A DNA stretch of 64,000 bases from Saprospiraceae bacterium (lineage in GTDB: Bacteria; Bacteroidota; Bacteroidia; Chitinophagales; Saprospiraceae): the NCBI GenBank assembly GCA_016706365.1, contig JADJJU010000006.1, positions 186,001 to 250,000 of the forward strand. Direction: 5' to 3'. Numbering within the stretch: position 1 is the stretch's first letter; each line of letters opens with the position of its first letter. The notes under the pieces are model-generated. The model was not told the origin of the DNA and did not search any database. It saw only the letters and a program-made list of their open reading frames with translations. Of this stretch, positions 8,320 to 17,808 are shown piece by piece. A program made the translations under genes and the position numbers.

Positions 8320-9546
8320 ATGCAAATGAAAGTTTTAAATATATATTTATTAAGCATGTTTTTGACTTTTATGTGTCAAAATACTTCTCAGTATCCAACA
8401 GAAAAACCTGTTGAAACTGAATTTGAAAAAGAGCCAATTCTAACAGGAGCGGACAGATCAGATCAATATCTGCCCTTATTGAAAAATAAAACTGTAGGAC
8501 TCATTGTCAACCATTCGGCCATCAGTCGAGACAAACATTTGCTGGATATTTTGTTAGAAAATAATATCAATGTGAAAGTGATTTTCGCACCGGAGCATGG
8601 GTTCAGGGGAGAAGCTGATGCAGGAGCAAGCATCAAAGATGGAAAAGATAGTAAGACGGGAATTCCCATCATTTCACTGTATGGGAGCAAGAAAAAGCCT
8701 ATACCTGCTGACCTGGAAGGAATTGATTATGTGATGTATGACATACAGGATGTGGGAGCGAGGTTTTATACTTATATATCCACTCTTCACTATGTGATGG
8801 AAGCTTGCGCTGAACAGCGAATTCCATTGTTAGTTCTGGACAGACCCAATCCGAATGGACATTTTATAGATGGGCCTGTTCTCGATACCGCATATAAGTC
8901 ATTTGTAGGAATGCATCCTATTCCAATTGTTCATGGAATGACCATTGCTGAATATGCCCAGATGATAAAAGGCGAGGGATGGATCAATGCTGCAAAGGAT
9001 CTTTCACTGGACTGGGTGACTTGCAGTGGTTATGATCATAAGACAATGTATGCCTTGCCGGTAAAACCATCCCCAAACCTTCCCAATCACAGGTCTATTC
9101 TACTTTACCCAAGTCTCTGTCTCTTTGAAGGGACTGTTGTCAGTATGGGAAGAGGGACAGATAAGCAATTTCAAATAATTGGGCATCCGGGTGTGAAGGG
9201 CAAATCTTATTCATTCACACCACAGCCTAATCCCGGAGCATCTGATCCTCCCCTTAAAGGAAAGCTGTGTTTTGGTGATGACTTTAGCAATATCTCCCCT
9301 GATAAATTGTTTATCAAGCCAGGAATAAGATTAGAATATTTGATTGAATATCGAAGCCTGCTTAAAGATGAACCTATATTTTTTCTGAAAAACAATTTCT
9401 TTGATAAACTTGCCGGAACGGATCAGTTGAGGAAACAAATATTAAATGGAGAATCAGCAGAAAAAATTAGAGCAACATGGAAACCCGGACTGGAATCATT
9501 CAGTAAGACCAGAAAAAAGTATTTGCTATATCCTGATTTTCTATGA
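8320..9546 (+). CDS. namZ: DUF1343 / NamZ-type exo-beta-N-acetylmuramidase
   Basis: The 408-residue protein has a hydrophobic N-terminus ending in a cysteine (LTFMC), possibly an imperfect lipoprotein or Sec signal. The mature part is DUF1343 (glycoside hydrolase family 171), with the family strings IFAPEHGFRGEADAG, DIQDVGARFYTY, LVLDRPNPNG and PSPNLPN. Characterised members release N-acetylmuramic acid from the non-reducing end of peptidoglycan fragments, so a cell-wall recycling role is likely. The ATG at 8320 is chosen because longer reading would run into the divergent exonuclease gene and delay the signal sequence. Confidence 0.9.
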   Translation: MQMKVLNIYLLSMFLTFMCQNTSQYPTEKPVETEFEKEPILTGADRSDQYLPLLKNKTVGLIVNHSAISRDKHLLDILLENNINVKVIFAPEHGFRGEADAGASIKDGKDSKTGIPIISLYGSKKKPIPADLEGIDYVMYDIQDVGARFYTYISTLHYVMEACAEQRIPLLVLDRPNPNGHFIDGPVLDTAYKSFVGMHPIPIVHGMTIAEYAQMIKGEGWINAAKDLSLDWVTCSGYDHKTMYALPVKPSPNLPNHRSILLYPSLCLFEGTVVSMGRGTDKQFQIIGHPGVKGKSYSFTPQPNPGASDPPLKGKLCFGDDFSNISPDKLFIKPGIRLEYLIEYRSLLKDEPIFFLKNNFFDKLAGTDQLRKQILNGESAEKIRATWKPGLESFSKTRKKYLLYPDFL

Positions 9547-9720
9547 TTTATGAAATCGGATTAAACAATTATAGCAAAATTAGAATTGATACACTTGTTT
9601 AGTCAAGAGATTGACTTCAGGAGCTGAAGAATTTATGCCATCCTACTTAAGATAAACTATGTAATTTAGCACGGTTGAACTTAATTCTGTTACTACGCAT
9701 TCACAGATTTTCATACAAAA

Positions 9721-10923
9721 ATGGACTTGAATAAATCATTTTCATATTGGAAAATATTTAGAATTTCCCTGCCGATCATGCTGGGGAGTGCTGTGCAAAA
9801 TGGTGTTGCTCTCAGTGACAGTATTTTTCTATTTTATCATGACGAGACAGATTTTGCAGCCATTGGGATTGTCAGTGTCTTTTATCTGATCATTTCTGCT
9901 ATTGGATACGGATTCTCAAAAGGAGGACAAATTCTGATTGCCAGAAGAAATGGTGAGGGTAATCTGGCCGCCATTGGTACTGCTTTGACCAATATGATGA
10001 TCTTTCAGGGTGCTATTGCTGTTGTATTATTTTTGGGTCTAACATTTGGGGCCGAGTACTTCCTGGGGCTGTTTATCAATAATCCTTTGATTCTTACCAA
10101 ATGTTTGGAATATCTGGAATACAGAAACTGGGGAATATTCTTTAGTTACTTTGGGCTGTCGTATATCGCATTATACACTGGAGTTGCAAGAAGTACATTC
10201 ATTGTTTTTTCTTTATGTGAGAATGGATCCGATGCGAAAAGACTGGAATATAAAAGTCAAGCTAAAAATTGATTTTGAGCAAATCAGGCAAATAGCAAAA
10301 ATCGGATTACCTGTTGTGATTCAGTCTATTATTGGCCTTGGTAGCTGGTTTGTATTCTTCGCTTACATTGAAAAATTAGGAGAGAAAGCATTGGCAATCA
10401 CTAATTTTGGACGGATATTATACTTATTCTTTTCCATCCCACTTTGGGGCTATTCATCAGGAATCAATACGATTGTAAGCTTTTTATAGGTCAAAACCAT
10501 CAGGATTCAGTTAAAACTGTAATCAAACGCACTGCAATTCTATGTGTGGGAACTACTATGATACTTGCTGCTCCATTTCTTGCCTTTCCGAGTTGGACAA
10601 TTGAAATCTTGAGTCCCGCTGCTTCATTAGATATTATGCGGGATGCCGTTCCTGTATTGAGAATTATTCTTATAATTCTTGTTTTAGCATGTGTGGGAGC
10701 GATTTATTATAATGGTTTGGTGGGCACAGGAGATACCTGGACAGGACTTTGGATACAGATTATTGGAATAATAGGATATGTGATTTATATTCATTTTGTG
10801 ATTTCAGTGGCAGATCTTGGATTCACTATCGGCTGGACCGGAGAAATATTTTATTGGCTCATTGTGATTGTTATGACGACGCTATATGTGAGGGGAGGAA
10901 AATGGAAGCAGATGAAGATCTGA
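9721..10923 (+). pseudogene. MATE-family multidrug exporter, internally deleted and frameshifted
   Basis: Three pieces together cover a MATE (NorM/DinF-like) Na+/H+-drug antiporter. The first (9721 to about 10205) carries FRISLPIMLGSAVQ and several helices up to YIALYTGVARSTF. Next, in another frame, comes FFLYVRMDPMRKDWNI and IAKIGLPVVIQSIIG, the start of the second bundle. Near 10482 a further frame change leads to FIGQNHQDSVKTVIK and the last helices to 10923. Between the first two pieces the usual pair of helices linking TM4 to the mid-protein loop (roughly 50-60 residues by family comparison) is absent, so this is more than a base-call error. An imperfect hairpin (9615-9629) precedes it. 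Confidence 0.85.
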
Positions 10924-10934
10924 GGGAGCTATAA

Positions 10935-11066
10935 ATTTTGAATTATGAATTTTGAATGATGAGTGATGAGTTGAACAGCCGGGGAAAGCTGCAAGCCTCA
11001 ATCCTCAAGCTCAAGTAAACAGCCTGGGAGAAATGGTGAATTGGTGAATTAGTGAATGTAACAGCC
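10935..11066 (-). repeat. Heptamer arrays with three AACAGCC motifs
   Basis: From 10935 five 7-bp units follow one another (ATTTTGA, ATTATGA and variants ending in ATGA), then GTTG and AACAGCC at 10974-10980. A second array of CAA-ended units (GCTGCAA, GCCTCAA) at 10988-11015 precedes AACAGCC at 11018. A third, GTGAATT-type array with an 8-bp period, precedes AACAGCC at 11060. On the minus strand the first array opens GGCTGTTCAACTCATCA, identical to the array at 35065, so the elements are dispersed copies. Confidence 0.8.
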
Positions 11067-11644
11067 AATTGAACAGAGCGTTACAATTTAAAGTCAGTTT
11101 ACGAATAGAACACACATGATTCACTTATATCATGTTAAAGATCGTAATTAAATATTCGTCTAACGTTATCAAGTGATTAGGTTCAGAGGCTCTGTGAAGA
11201 GAGCATTCTCTCCTTCTTTGAGATTATTTAAAGACGCTTATTTATACAACTTCGCTTCAGGGCTGTAACTTATAGGCTTGTTGCCATGCCCTTCTCTCAG
11301 ACATACAGTCGAACATTACATTTCATATCAGGGAGTCAGATTCGTGTTACTCTGAATTAAAGTAAATCAATTACTGACCAATGCCTGCCGACTACTCATT
11401 CATACTTTCCAAGTAATCATTCACATTTACCCTAATCATTTCTTTAGGCGAGATTTGATTCAATATTTGAAAATCAAGTAAAGAGCGCATGGGGAAGATT
11501 TGTGATTAAACATCAGTAACAAATACTTCCAAATGAGTTAAATAAAAGTTGTTCATTATTTATCAATTCTTTATTTATCAGTGAATTACTGTCAGATTAA
11601 AGAAATATCAGAGAAAGTTTAATTACAAACAATAACTCAATACT
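11067..11644. other. Gene-free stretch upstream of the HYR-repeat gene
   Basis: I find no credible reading frame, tRNA or TAnnTTTG box in these 580 bases. There is a small GAGAG/CTCTC hairpin around 11200-11215 and an A/T-rich segment in the last 100 bases leading to the ATG at 11645. It may be the long leader of the secreted-protein gene or degraded sequence. Confidence 0.4.
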
Positions 11645-11839
11645 ATGAAAAATTTATTGTACTCAATTCTGCTCCTGGCCGGATTGCTTATTATACACAC
11701 AAACCTGAGCGCTTCCTCTAAACTTAATAATTTGTCAGAAAAACAGATGGACGTTACGCCGCCTGAGTTTGCCTGCACTGGCGGTACTACTATACTGTGT
11801 AATTATATTTCTCAACAGAACTTCACTGACTTTTTATAA
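11645..11839 (+). CDS. N-terminal fragment of secreted HYR-repeat protein
   Basis: The fragment begins with a Sec signal peptide (MKNLLYSILLLAGLLII, cleavage likely near SAS) and enters the first HYR-like repeat (TPPEFACTGGTTILC). It stops at 11839 after NFTDFL. In the neighbouring frame, reading resumes at once with STWPTPSATY and VVQIAGPISGVTYL, which matches the later repeats. The true gene therefore runs from 11645 to 13596 with one frameshift near 11835, inside or beside the TTTTT run. Confidence 0.8.
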   Translation: MKNLLYSILLLAGLLIIHTNLSASSKLNNLSEKQMDVTPPEFACTGGTTILCNYISQQNFTDFL

Positions 11840-11949
11840 GTACCTGGCCCACCCCCTCCGCTACATATAATAGCGGTCAGGTTACTGTCGTACAGATTGC
11901 AGGGCCCATAAGTGGAGTAACTTATCTGACACCTGGTGGAGTCACTTAT

Positions 11950-13596
11950 ATGGTGACCTACAAAGCAACAGATCCATCTGGAAATTATTCATTATGCTCA
12001 TTTTTCGTAAGATTAGATGACCAACCGCCTGTATTGACTTATTGCCCCGGGAATTTAACGGTGTGCGACCCCTCCGAACCTTGGCCGCTCCCAATGGCAA
12101 CTGACGATTGCGGATATACTTATTATATTCAATTGGCCGGCCCTGTTAACGGAGTGGATATGCTGGTACCAGAAGTTGTTTACACGGTTAGATATAGATT
12201 TTATGATCGATTTGCTAACCAAAGTACCGATTGTGTTTTTACTGTAAGCTTAGAAACCGAGCCGCCGGTATTGAACAATTGCTCAGGGAATCTTACGGTA
12301 TGCAGCCCCACCGATCCATGGCCGGTTCCAACTGCTACTGACAATTGTGGGCAGGTTTCTTTAGTACAAGTAGCAGGCCCAGTCAGCGGTGTGAATGCGC
12401 TGATTCCGGGAGTTGTATATACGGTTGGATACAAAGCAACCGACCTTGCAGGCAATGCTGCGACCTGCTATTTTACAGTCAGCATTGACAACACCCCGCC
12501 TATGGCCTCCTGCTCCAATCAAACCCTGACCTTCAACGGCCAGAACAGCATTTCGTTAGATCCGAACACCTTGGTAACGGCTACCGACGATTGCGGGATA
12601 CAAAGCATTACACTTTTCCCAACAGCCATCACTTGCTCTCAGCTCGGCCAAATTGTATCCGTCATCGCCACCGTTACTGATATAAACGGCAATGCAGCCA
12701 CCTGTACCAGCAGCATTACCGTTGCCGGCTTGCCCTGTGGCTGGATCCAAAACCCTAACGGGGTGAATTGCTCCAATGGCAGCAGCATTGCTTACAATTC
12801 GGTTACAGAAGTGTGGACCGCTACGAGTACGAACTGCTTCTACGGGCCTAGCTTCACTTCTGATCAGATGGCATTCGGCCAACGCATGCTCTGCGGTGAC
12901 GGCAGCATTACAGCACAAGTGGCCAGCATTAGCGGCACAGCACTCGGTTGGGCCGGACTAACCATGCGCGAGAGCTCTGCTGCCGGGGCTAAGAAAGCAC
13001 AGTTGATGACCAACCTTAGCAACCTTAGCCGGCGCGAGTTCCGCATAACTACCGATGGCACTGCGCTGATGCAGCAGATTCCAAGTCAGGATCGATATTG
13101 GCTGCGCTTGGTGCGGGCAGGCAACCAGTTCAGCATGTATTTATCTCCCAACGGATTAACATGGTACTTCGCTGGTGCACAGAACATTCCAATGAATACC
13201 TGTATTCAGATGGGTATGGTAGTGACCAATTATCAGCAAACGAGTATAGTAGCTGCCACATTTGCCAATGTAAGCTTTTCGGGGAGCATTATACCGCTAC
13301 TTGTAGATAAAGAGGAAGTTGCGAGCTACCAGCAGCGAGCTGCTAGTTTCGATGCGTACCCGAATCCTACAAGTGGGGAGTTAAATGTGGATTTGTGGCA
13401 GTATGTTGGAAGAGAAGTACGGCTGGAGGTCTATAGTCTTACAGGGCAGTTGCTTCACTTTATTGAAATAAAGGAAGTGCAAACGACGGTGGAACGAATT
13501 GATTTGACTGCATTCCCAAGCGGGATGTATTTGCTGAAGGTGAAATCGCATGAACTGCCCGATGCAACCCGACGTGTAGTGATTACACTTTATTGA
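11950..13596 (+). CDS. Secreted HYR-like repeat protein with T9SS sorting domain (main part)
   Basis: This is the bulk of the gene that starts at 11645. It holds repeats of about 78 residues, each opening with a PPVL-type strand, then CxGNLTVC, a WP-P-ATD(N/D)CG segment, QxAGPxxGV and an aromatic strand ending in TV. They resemble HYR/immunoglobulin-like adhesion modules, and the paired cysteines suggest disulfides. A 190-residue DUF1349-like (concanavalin-type) domain follows, from CGWIQNPNG to FANVSFSG. The end is a type A T9SS sorting domain (YPNPTSGELNV to SGMYLLKV), so the protein is exported and probably anchored outside the cell. The reading frame continues upstream of the ATG at 11950 into repeat 1. 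GC content rises noticeably across about 12500-13150. Confidence 0.88.
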   Translation: MVTYKATDPSGNYSLCSFFVRLDDQPPVLTYCPGNLTVCDPSEPWPLPMATDDCGYTYYIQLAGPVNGVDMLVPEVVYTVRYRFYDRFANQSTDCVFTVSLETEPPVLNNCSGNLTVCSPTDPWPVPTATDNCGQVSLVQVAGPVSGVNALIPGVVYTVGYKATDLAGNAATCYFTVSIDNTPPMASCSNQTLTFNGQNSISLDPNTLVTATDDCGIQSITLFPTAITCSQLGQIVSVIATVTDINGNAATCTSSITVAGLPCGWIQNPNGVNCSNGSSIAYNSVTEVWTATSTNCFYGPSFTSDQMAFGQRMLCGDGSITAQVASISGTALGWAGLTMRESSAAGAKKAQLMTNLSNLSRREFRITTDGTALMQQIPSQDRYWLRLVRAGNQFSMYLSPNGLTWYFAGAQNIPMNTCIQMGMVVTNYQQTSIVAATFANVSFSGSIIPLLVDKEEVASYQQRAASFDAYPNPTSGELNVDLWQYVGREVRLEVYSLTGQLLHFIEIKEVQTTVERIDLTAFPSGMYLLKVKSHELPDATRRVVITLY

Positions 13597-13880
13597 GATA
13601 TGCTGAACAATGATCTAAATTAGGCTGTACATTACATAAATGAAGCTCTCTTTATTGGATTGATAGCTTTTGTTGTCCGGTATGAACACTATCAATGAAG
13701 TTGGAATCTAGAAAAAAGCGGTTACTTACAGAGCAAATTATATTCATTAAAACCTGAAAACTATAATACTAACTATTTCAATAATCAACATCAAAATATT
13801 GCCCATTACAGTAGGTTTTTTGTCAAAGCAGTTTTAATTATTTACATTCAATATTAAATATAATGGTTTATATAGGATGA

Positions 13881-15746
13881 TTGGATATTCATAATAAAGT
13901 AGTAAAGGTGATTAACCAGATTGTATTTTACTTAAAGTCCAGGAACAAGTCCGGTAAATACCTGATGACTCTGGTACTATTTATTTTATATTCCGGAACT
14001 TCATATTCACAGTCTGTTTTCCCTAATCTTACCTTCAGAACCCTGAATACTAAAGATGGTCTTTCGGACAATACAGTTAATTATATCACTCAGGGTGACG
14101 ATGGCCAGATGTGGCTTGGCACAGCAAATGGACTTAATAGCTATGATGGCAATAAATTTACTAATTACTATCGTGACAAAGGAGACGGAATAGAACTTAA
14201 TCAGAATGGAATTTCTACAATGGTAAAAGATAGCTTCAACAATCTTTGGATCAGTGATCGGGTGGGGCTGACTAAAATCTCATTAAATAACTTCAAAACA
14301 ACATTTTACCGCCAGTTTCAGACCATAAATAAACTGGCACACTTCAGGAAAGGGATTTTATTTGCTTCTGATGCCGGAATTTTTACAATAGAGGATACAG
14401 CAATCACCCGGATAAAGATACCATTTGAAACCTATTGGATAAATTCGGACAAGATAGATCAATTTAATTGTGCTATATCAGACAGGGAGAATACTCTTTA
14501 TCTGGGCTCTGCAATAAGAGTCCACAAAATTTCAGCCCAACGAAAAGAAATTAAGTACTATCAGACTCCAAACCGAAACTCCATTCTTGATATATACTTC
14601 GATAAGAATAATTGTGGTTGGGTATGTACATGGGGTGGTGGTCTACTGCAATTAGATCAAAAGGCTGACAGTCTTCGACAAGTATTAAAACCAGAACATT
14701 CAAGTGCAATTACAGGTACAGCTATTGAATGGAAAATCGGAAATAGGGAATACTTAGTCGCCAGGGTATCCACAGACAAAGAGAATGGGATAATTCTGTT
14801 AGATCGAATATCACTGAATTATAAATTCTATGATCTCAAGACTAATGTAAATAGTGTTTTCATTGATAGGAATGGTAATTTATGGCTGGGTGTAAAGGGA
14901 CAAGGCGCATTGATTGTCAGTCATTTACAGGGTATAATTGAATCTATACCTATTGTTACAACTAAAAATAATCCTAAATATCCGACCGCCAATGTATATA
15001 CAATCCATGAAACGAAAGAGCATTTTTGGCTCAATAAAAGATATTATCAAGGCATTTTTAAATATGATAAAAACTGGAATTTAATAAAGGAATTTGGATC
15101 TTTCAATGTAAAGGATATCTATCAAATCAACCAAATAGAGGAAGGTTACGATTTCAATTTAGTTGGGAATACAATGTATTGCACAAATGATTTAGGTATG
15201 TTCCTGATCGACAATAATACACATGAGCGCAAACAAATATTTACACCTGAGCGGGCAAATGTAAAACTGCGTTCTATTGTTCCTGTCAATGACAGTACCT
15301 GGTTCATCAGATCTTTTAGTAAAGGGATTTATGTTTTTAATCCGAAGACAAATGCATTTATAACTAAATATGAGTTACCTAAACCTTCCAGTAATTTTGG
15401 GATTAATTATTTGATTAAAACTAGCCAAAATTTTATCATAGCATCCACTAATCAAGGACTATATTATTATGACGATCAATTGGATAAGTTCAGTCTAGTT
15501 GACCATCTTGTATTAAATAATCTATACATATTTGGAATGGCCGAAGATCAAAACAATTTACTTTGGTTGAGTACCAGTAAAGGCATTTTGAGTTATAATA
15601 TGAAAAAGAATCAAATTATCTCTGAGTTTGATCAATATGCTGAAATGGGTACATCATATCGGGTTGCTGTTGACTCATCAAACAATGTCTGGTTCTCCAA
15701 TGAAAAGGCTACTGGTCATGGGATCAGAAAAAGGAACGAATGTTAA
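13881..15746 (+). CDS. Sensor histidine kinase, N-terminal beta-propeller part
   Basis: A hydrophobic signal/anchor (MTLVLFILYSGTSYSQS) precedes a two-component-regulator propeller (Reg_prop repeats): MWLGTANGLNSYDG, LWISDRVGLTKI, LWLGVKGQG, LWLSTSKGILSYN. This periplasmic ligand-sensing architecture is typical of Bacteroidota one-gene LytS-type sensors. The reading frame opens with TTG at 13881; the ATG at 13965 is a credible alternative that puts the signal peptide first. The frame is lost at about 15738 and the kinase part follows at 15843-16964 after another frame change, so the two are one split gene. Confidence 0.85.
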   Translation: MDIHNKVVKVINQIVFYLKSRNKSGKYLMTLVLFILYSGTSYSQSVFPNLTFRTLNTKDGLSDNTVNYITQGDDGQMWLGTANGLNSYDGNKFTNYYRDKGDGIELNQNGISTMVKDSFNNLWISDRVGLTKISLNNFKTTFYRQFQTINKLAHFRKGILFASDAGIFTIEDTAITRIKIPFETYWINSDKIDQFNCAISDRENTLYLGSAIRVHKISAQRKEIKYYQTPNRNSILDIYFDKNNCGWVCTWGGGLLQLDQKADSLRQVLKPEHSSAITGTAIEWKIGNREYLVARVSTDKENGIILLDRISLNYKFYDLKTNVNSVFIDRNGNLWLGVKGQGALIVSHLQGIIESIPIVTTKNNPKYPTANVYTIHETKEHFWLNKRYYQGIFKYDKNWNLIKEFGSFNVKDIYQINQIEEGYDFNLVGNTMYCTNDLGMFLIDNNTHERKQIFTPERANVKLRSIVPVNDSTWFIRSFSKGIYVFNPKTNAFITKYELPKPSSNFGINYLIKTSQNFIIASTNQGLYYYDDQLDKFSLVDHLVLNNLYIFGMAEDQNNLLWLSTSKGILSYNMKKNQIISEFDQYAEMGTSYRVAVDSSNNVWFSNEKATGHGIRKRNEC

Positions 15747-15842
15747 AATTGAACATTGAGTCGGGCGTTATTGCAGGCTTTGATGATTCATACATTCATG
15801 TGAGTCACGATGGATTAGTTTATCTGGGAGGTAAAAGATGTA

Positions 15843-16964
15843 GTGTACAAACTTAATCCCAAAATTTTATCTGCACAACTGAACTCGACCCGTGTAATTG
15901 TTTCCAGAATCACTGTTAATAATGAATTTAAAATTCCAACTTATAATCAGGGTAATTATCATTTAAATTTACCTGCCGGTCGTGCAGCTTTACAAATAGA
16001 GTTTGCTGTTCCTGATTATAGATTGCAACAAAGTCATGACTATCAATTCAAATTTTCTGATTCAGATCACTGGACCGCAACTAAAGATGGTAAAATATTT
16101 ATTCCCAATCTGTCTCATGGCAAGTATAATATTTTGATGAAAGGTATTAGTAATTTTTCAGGTGAAGAGACAGGAATCGTAACCTTATACATTACCATTC
16201 AACCATTTTTGTATCAATCCTGGTGGTTTAAATTTATGATTGCTCTGGCACTTTTATCATTGTTTTACCTTTTCTATAAGTGGAGATTAGCTTCTGAAAA
16301 TGAAAAAAGCAAACTAAAAGCAGAATACGAACACAGAATGGTTCTTCTCGAAATGCAAAAACTGCGTTCTCAAATGAATCCACATTTTATCTTTAATGCA
16401 CTCAATAGTATCAATGGTTTTATTGTAGAAAATCAAACTCATCTCGCTAGTGATTATTTGACTAAGTTCTCCAGATTGATACGGATGATTCTTGACCACT
16501 CAAAAAGTGATATGATTTCTTTGACAAAAGAACTTGAGGCACTCAATCTATATGTCATGATGGAGAAAAACAGATTTGATCAGTCCTTTGATTTTCAAAT
16601 TACCATAGCAGAGCACATTGACACGGATCAGATTGAAGTTCCCCCGCTGATCTTGCAACCATATATTGAAAACTCTATTTGGCATGGTCTCATGCATCAG
16701 CAAAAGAAAGGATTCATTTCATTAATAATTACGCAAGAGATAGATCAATTGTGCTTCGCCATTGAAGATAATGGAGTAGGGAGGCAGAAAGCGGGCGAAT
16801 TAAAATCAAAGAAAAATGTTAAATCCAATTCATATGGAATGCAAATCACCTATAATCGTATCAAAGATCATCATTTTTCCAATACAGTTGAAATTTCTGA
16901 TATCCTCGATTCAACGGGAAAAGTGCAGGGCACAAGAGTAATTATTTTGCTTAAAATCGAGTGA
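15843..16964 (+). CDS. LytS-type sensor histidine kinase, C-terminal part
   Basis: The fragment holds a Y_Y_Y beta-sandwich (about residues 25-115), a transmembrane helix (WWFKFMIALALLSLFYLFYKW), the PF06580 His_kinase domain with the phosphoacceptor motif LRSQMNPHFIFNALNSI, and a HATPase with LQPYIENSIWHG (N box) and EDNGVGRQ (G1 box). It continues the propeller protein ending at 15746. The linker 15741-15842 is readable in a third frame as LKLNIESGVIAGFDD and VSHDGLVYLGGK. An AAAA run near 15836, where AAA is expected, explains the second shift. The partner regulator follows directly. Confidence 0.88.
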   Translation: MYKLNPKILSAQLNSTRVIVSRITVNNEFKIPTYNQGNYHLNLPAGRAALQIEFAVPDYRLQQSHDYQFKFSDSDHWTATKDGKIFIPNLSHGKYNILMKGISNFSGEETGIVTLYITIQPFLYQSWWFKFMIALALLSLFYLFYKWRLASENEKSKLKAEYEHRMVLLEMQKLRSQMNPHFIFNALNSINGFIVENQTHLASDYLTKFSRLIRMILDHSKSDMISLTKELEALNLYVMMEKNRFDQSFDFQITIAEHIDTDQIEVPPLILQPYIENSIWHGLMHQQKKGFISLIITQEIDQLCFAIEDNGVGRQKAGELKSKKNVKSNSYGMQITYNRIKDHHFSNTVEISDILDSTGKVQGTRVIILLKIE

Positions 16965-17041
16965 TTCAAAGAGGAAAAATGTCTGCTTTGTTAGATGATT
17001 TCCTGGATCAAAGGATTGAATACCTCTAAATTATTAATGAG

Positions 17042-17503
17042 ATGAAAGTACTTATAATAGATGATGAACAACATTGTATCACGACACTTACGTGGTCTCT
17101 GCAGCAATATTGCGAAAATATCGAGATTTTGGGCTCAGCAAAAAATGGTTTGGAAGGATTCGAAAAAATAAATCACTTAAAGCCGGATCTCATATTTTTG
17201 GATATCGAAATGCCAATATTGAGCGGAATTGATATGCTGGAGAAATTTGAAAAAATAGATTTCAAAATCATTTTTACAACTGCCTATGATAAATATGCCA
17301 TTAAAGCCATCAAGTTGAATGCCTGTGATTACTTGTTAAAACCAATAGATAAGGATGAACTCATCAATGCAGTTGAAAAAATACAACTTTCTCCTGATCT
17401 GCCAATCAGTAATGAACGCATACAGAACATTAAACACAACCTCCATGTACTGCCGACTCTACAAAAGATAGCTATTCCCTCTTCTGAGGAATCTTGTTTT
17501 TGA
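17042..17503 (+). CDS. LytTR response regulator, receiver part
   Basis: The CheY-like receiver domain has the acidic pocket IIDDEQ, phospho-acceptor LIFLDIEMP, TTAYD and LLKPID. It would be phosphorylated by the kinase encoded 77 bp upstream. The frame stops at 17503 where KIAIPSSEE turns into SCF. With one G restored in the GAGG run and one T in the T run, the sequence reads SSEGILFFDLNTIVHFEASS into the LytTR part at 17524. The two fragments are one gene with two or three small indels. Confidence 0.9.
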   Translation: MKVLIIDDEQHCITTLTWSLQQYCENIEILGSAKNGLEGFEKINHLKPDLIFLDIEMPILSGIDMLEKFEKIDFKIIFTTAYDKYAIKAIKLNACDYLLKPIDKDELINAVEKIQLSPDLPISNERIQNIKHNLHVLPTLQKIAIPSSEESCF

Positions 17504-17523
17504 TTTGAATACTATCGTCCATT

Positions 17524-17781
17524 TTGGAGGCTAGCAGTAACTATACTGTCATTTATTTTAATAATGACACGAAATTAGTCTCTTCAAGAACACTGAAAGA
17601 ATATGAAGAACTACTTCCCGAAGAGATTTTCTTCAGGTGTCATCATTCTCACCTTATCAACCTAAAATTTATTAAAAAATATATCAAAGGTGAGGGTGGG
17701 TTTGTGGATCTGGGACATGGTCAGATGGTTGAAGTTTCGAGAAGGAAGAAGCTGGAATTTTTAGAATTACTGAAAGGTTAA
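17524..17781 (+). CDS. LytTR response regulator, DNA-binding part
   Basis: These 85 residues are the body of a LytTR DNA-binding domain: SSNYTVIYF, SSRTLKEYEELLP, FFRCHHSHLINLKFIKKY and the terminal SRRKKLEFLELL. LytTR domains bind direct repeats through a beta-fold and control exoproducts in many bacteria. The ATG at 17524 is not the native start: a GG where G is expected (TTTTGGAGG) creates the break from the receiver domain. The neighbouring secreted T9SS protein at 11645-13596 is a plausible but unproven target. Confidence 0.88.
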   Translation: MEASSNYTVIYFNNDTKLVSSRTLKEYEELLPEEIFFRCHHSHLINLKFIKKYIKGEGGFVDLGHGQMVEVSRRKKLEFLELLKG

Positions 17782-17808
17782 AAAAACTCCAATTTTAAGG
17801 ACCGTGTA

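Noticed and set aside
11160..11420. tRNA or small RNA in the gap before the HYR gene
   Set aside because: Only short unstable hairpins were found; no cloverleaf, T-loop motif or terminator.
15741..15842. Programmed ribosomal frameshift in the sensor kinase
   Set aside because: No slippery heptamer with a downstream structure is apparent, and two separate shifts would be needed; simple indels explain it better.
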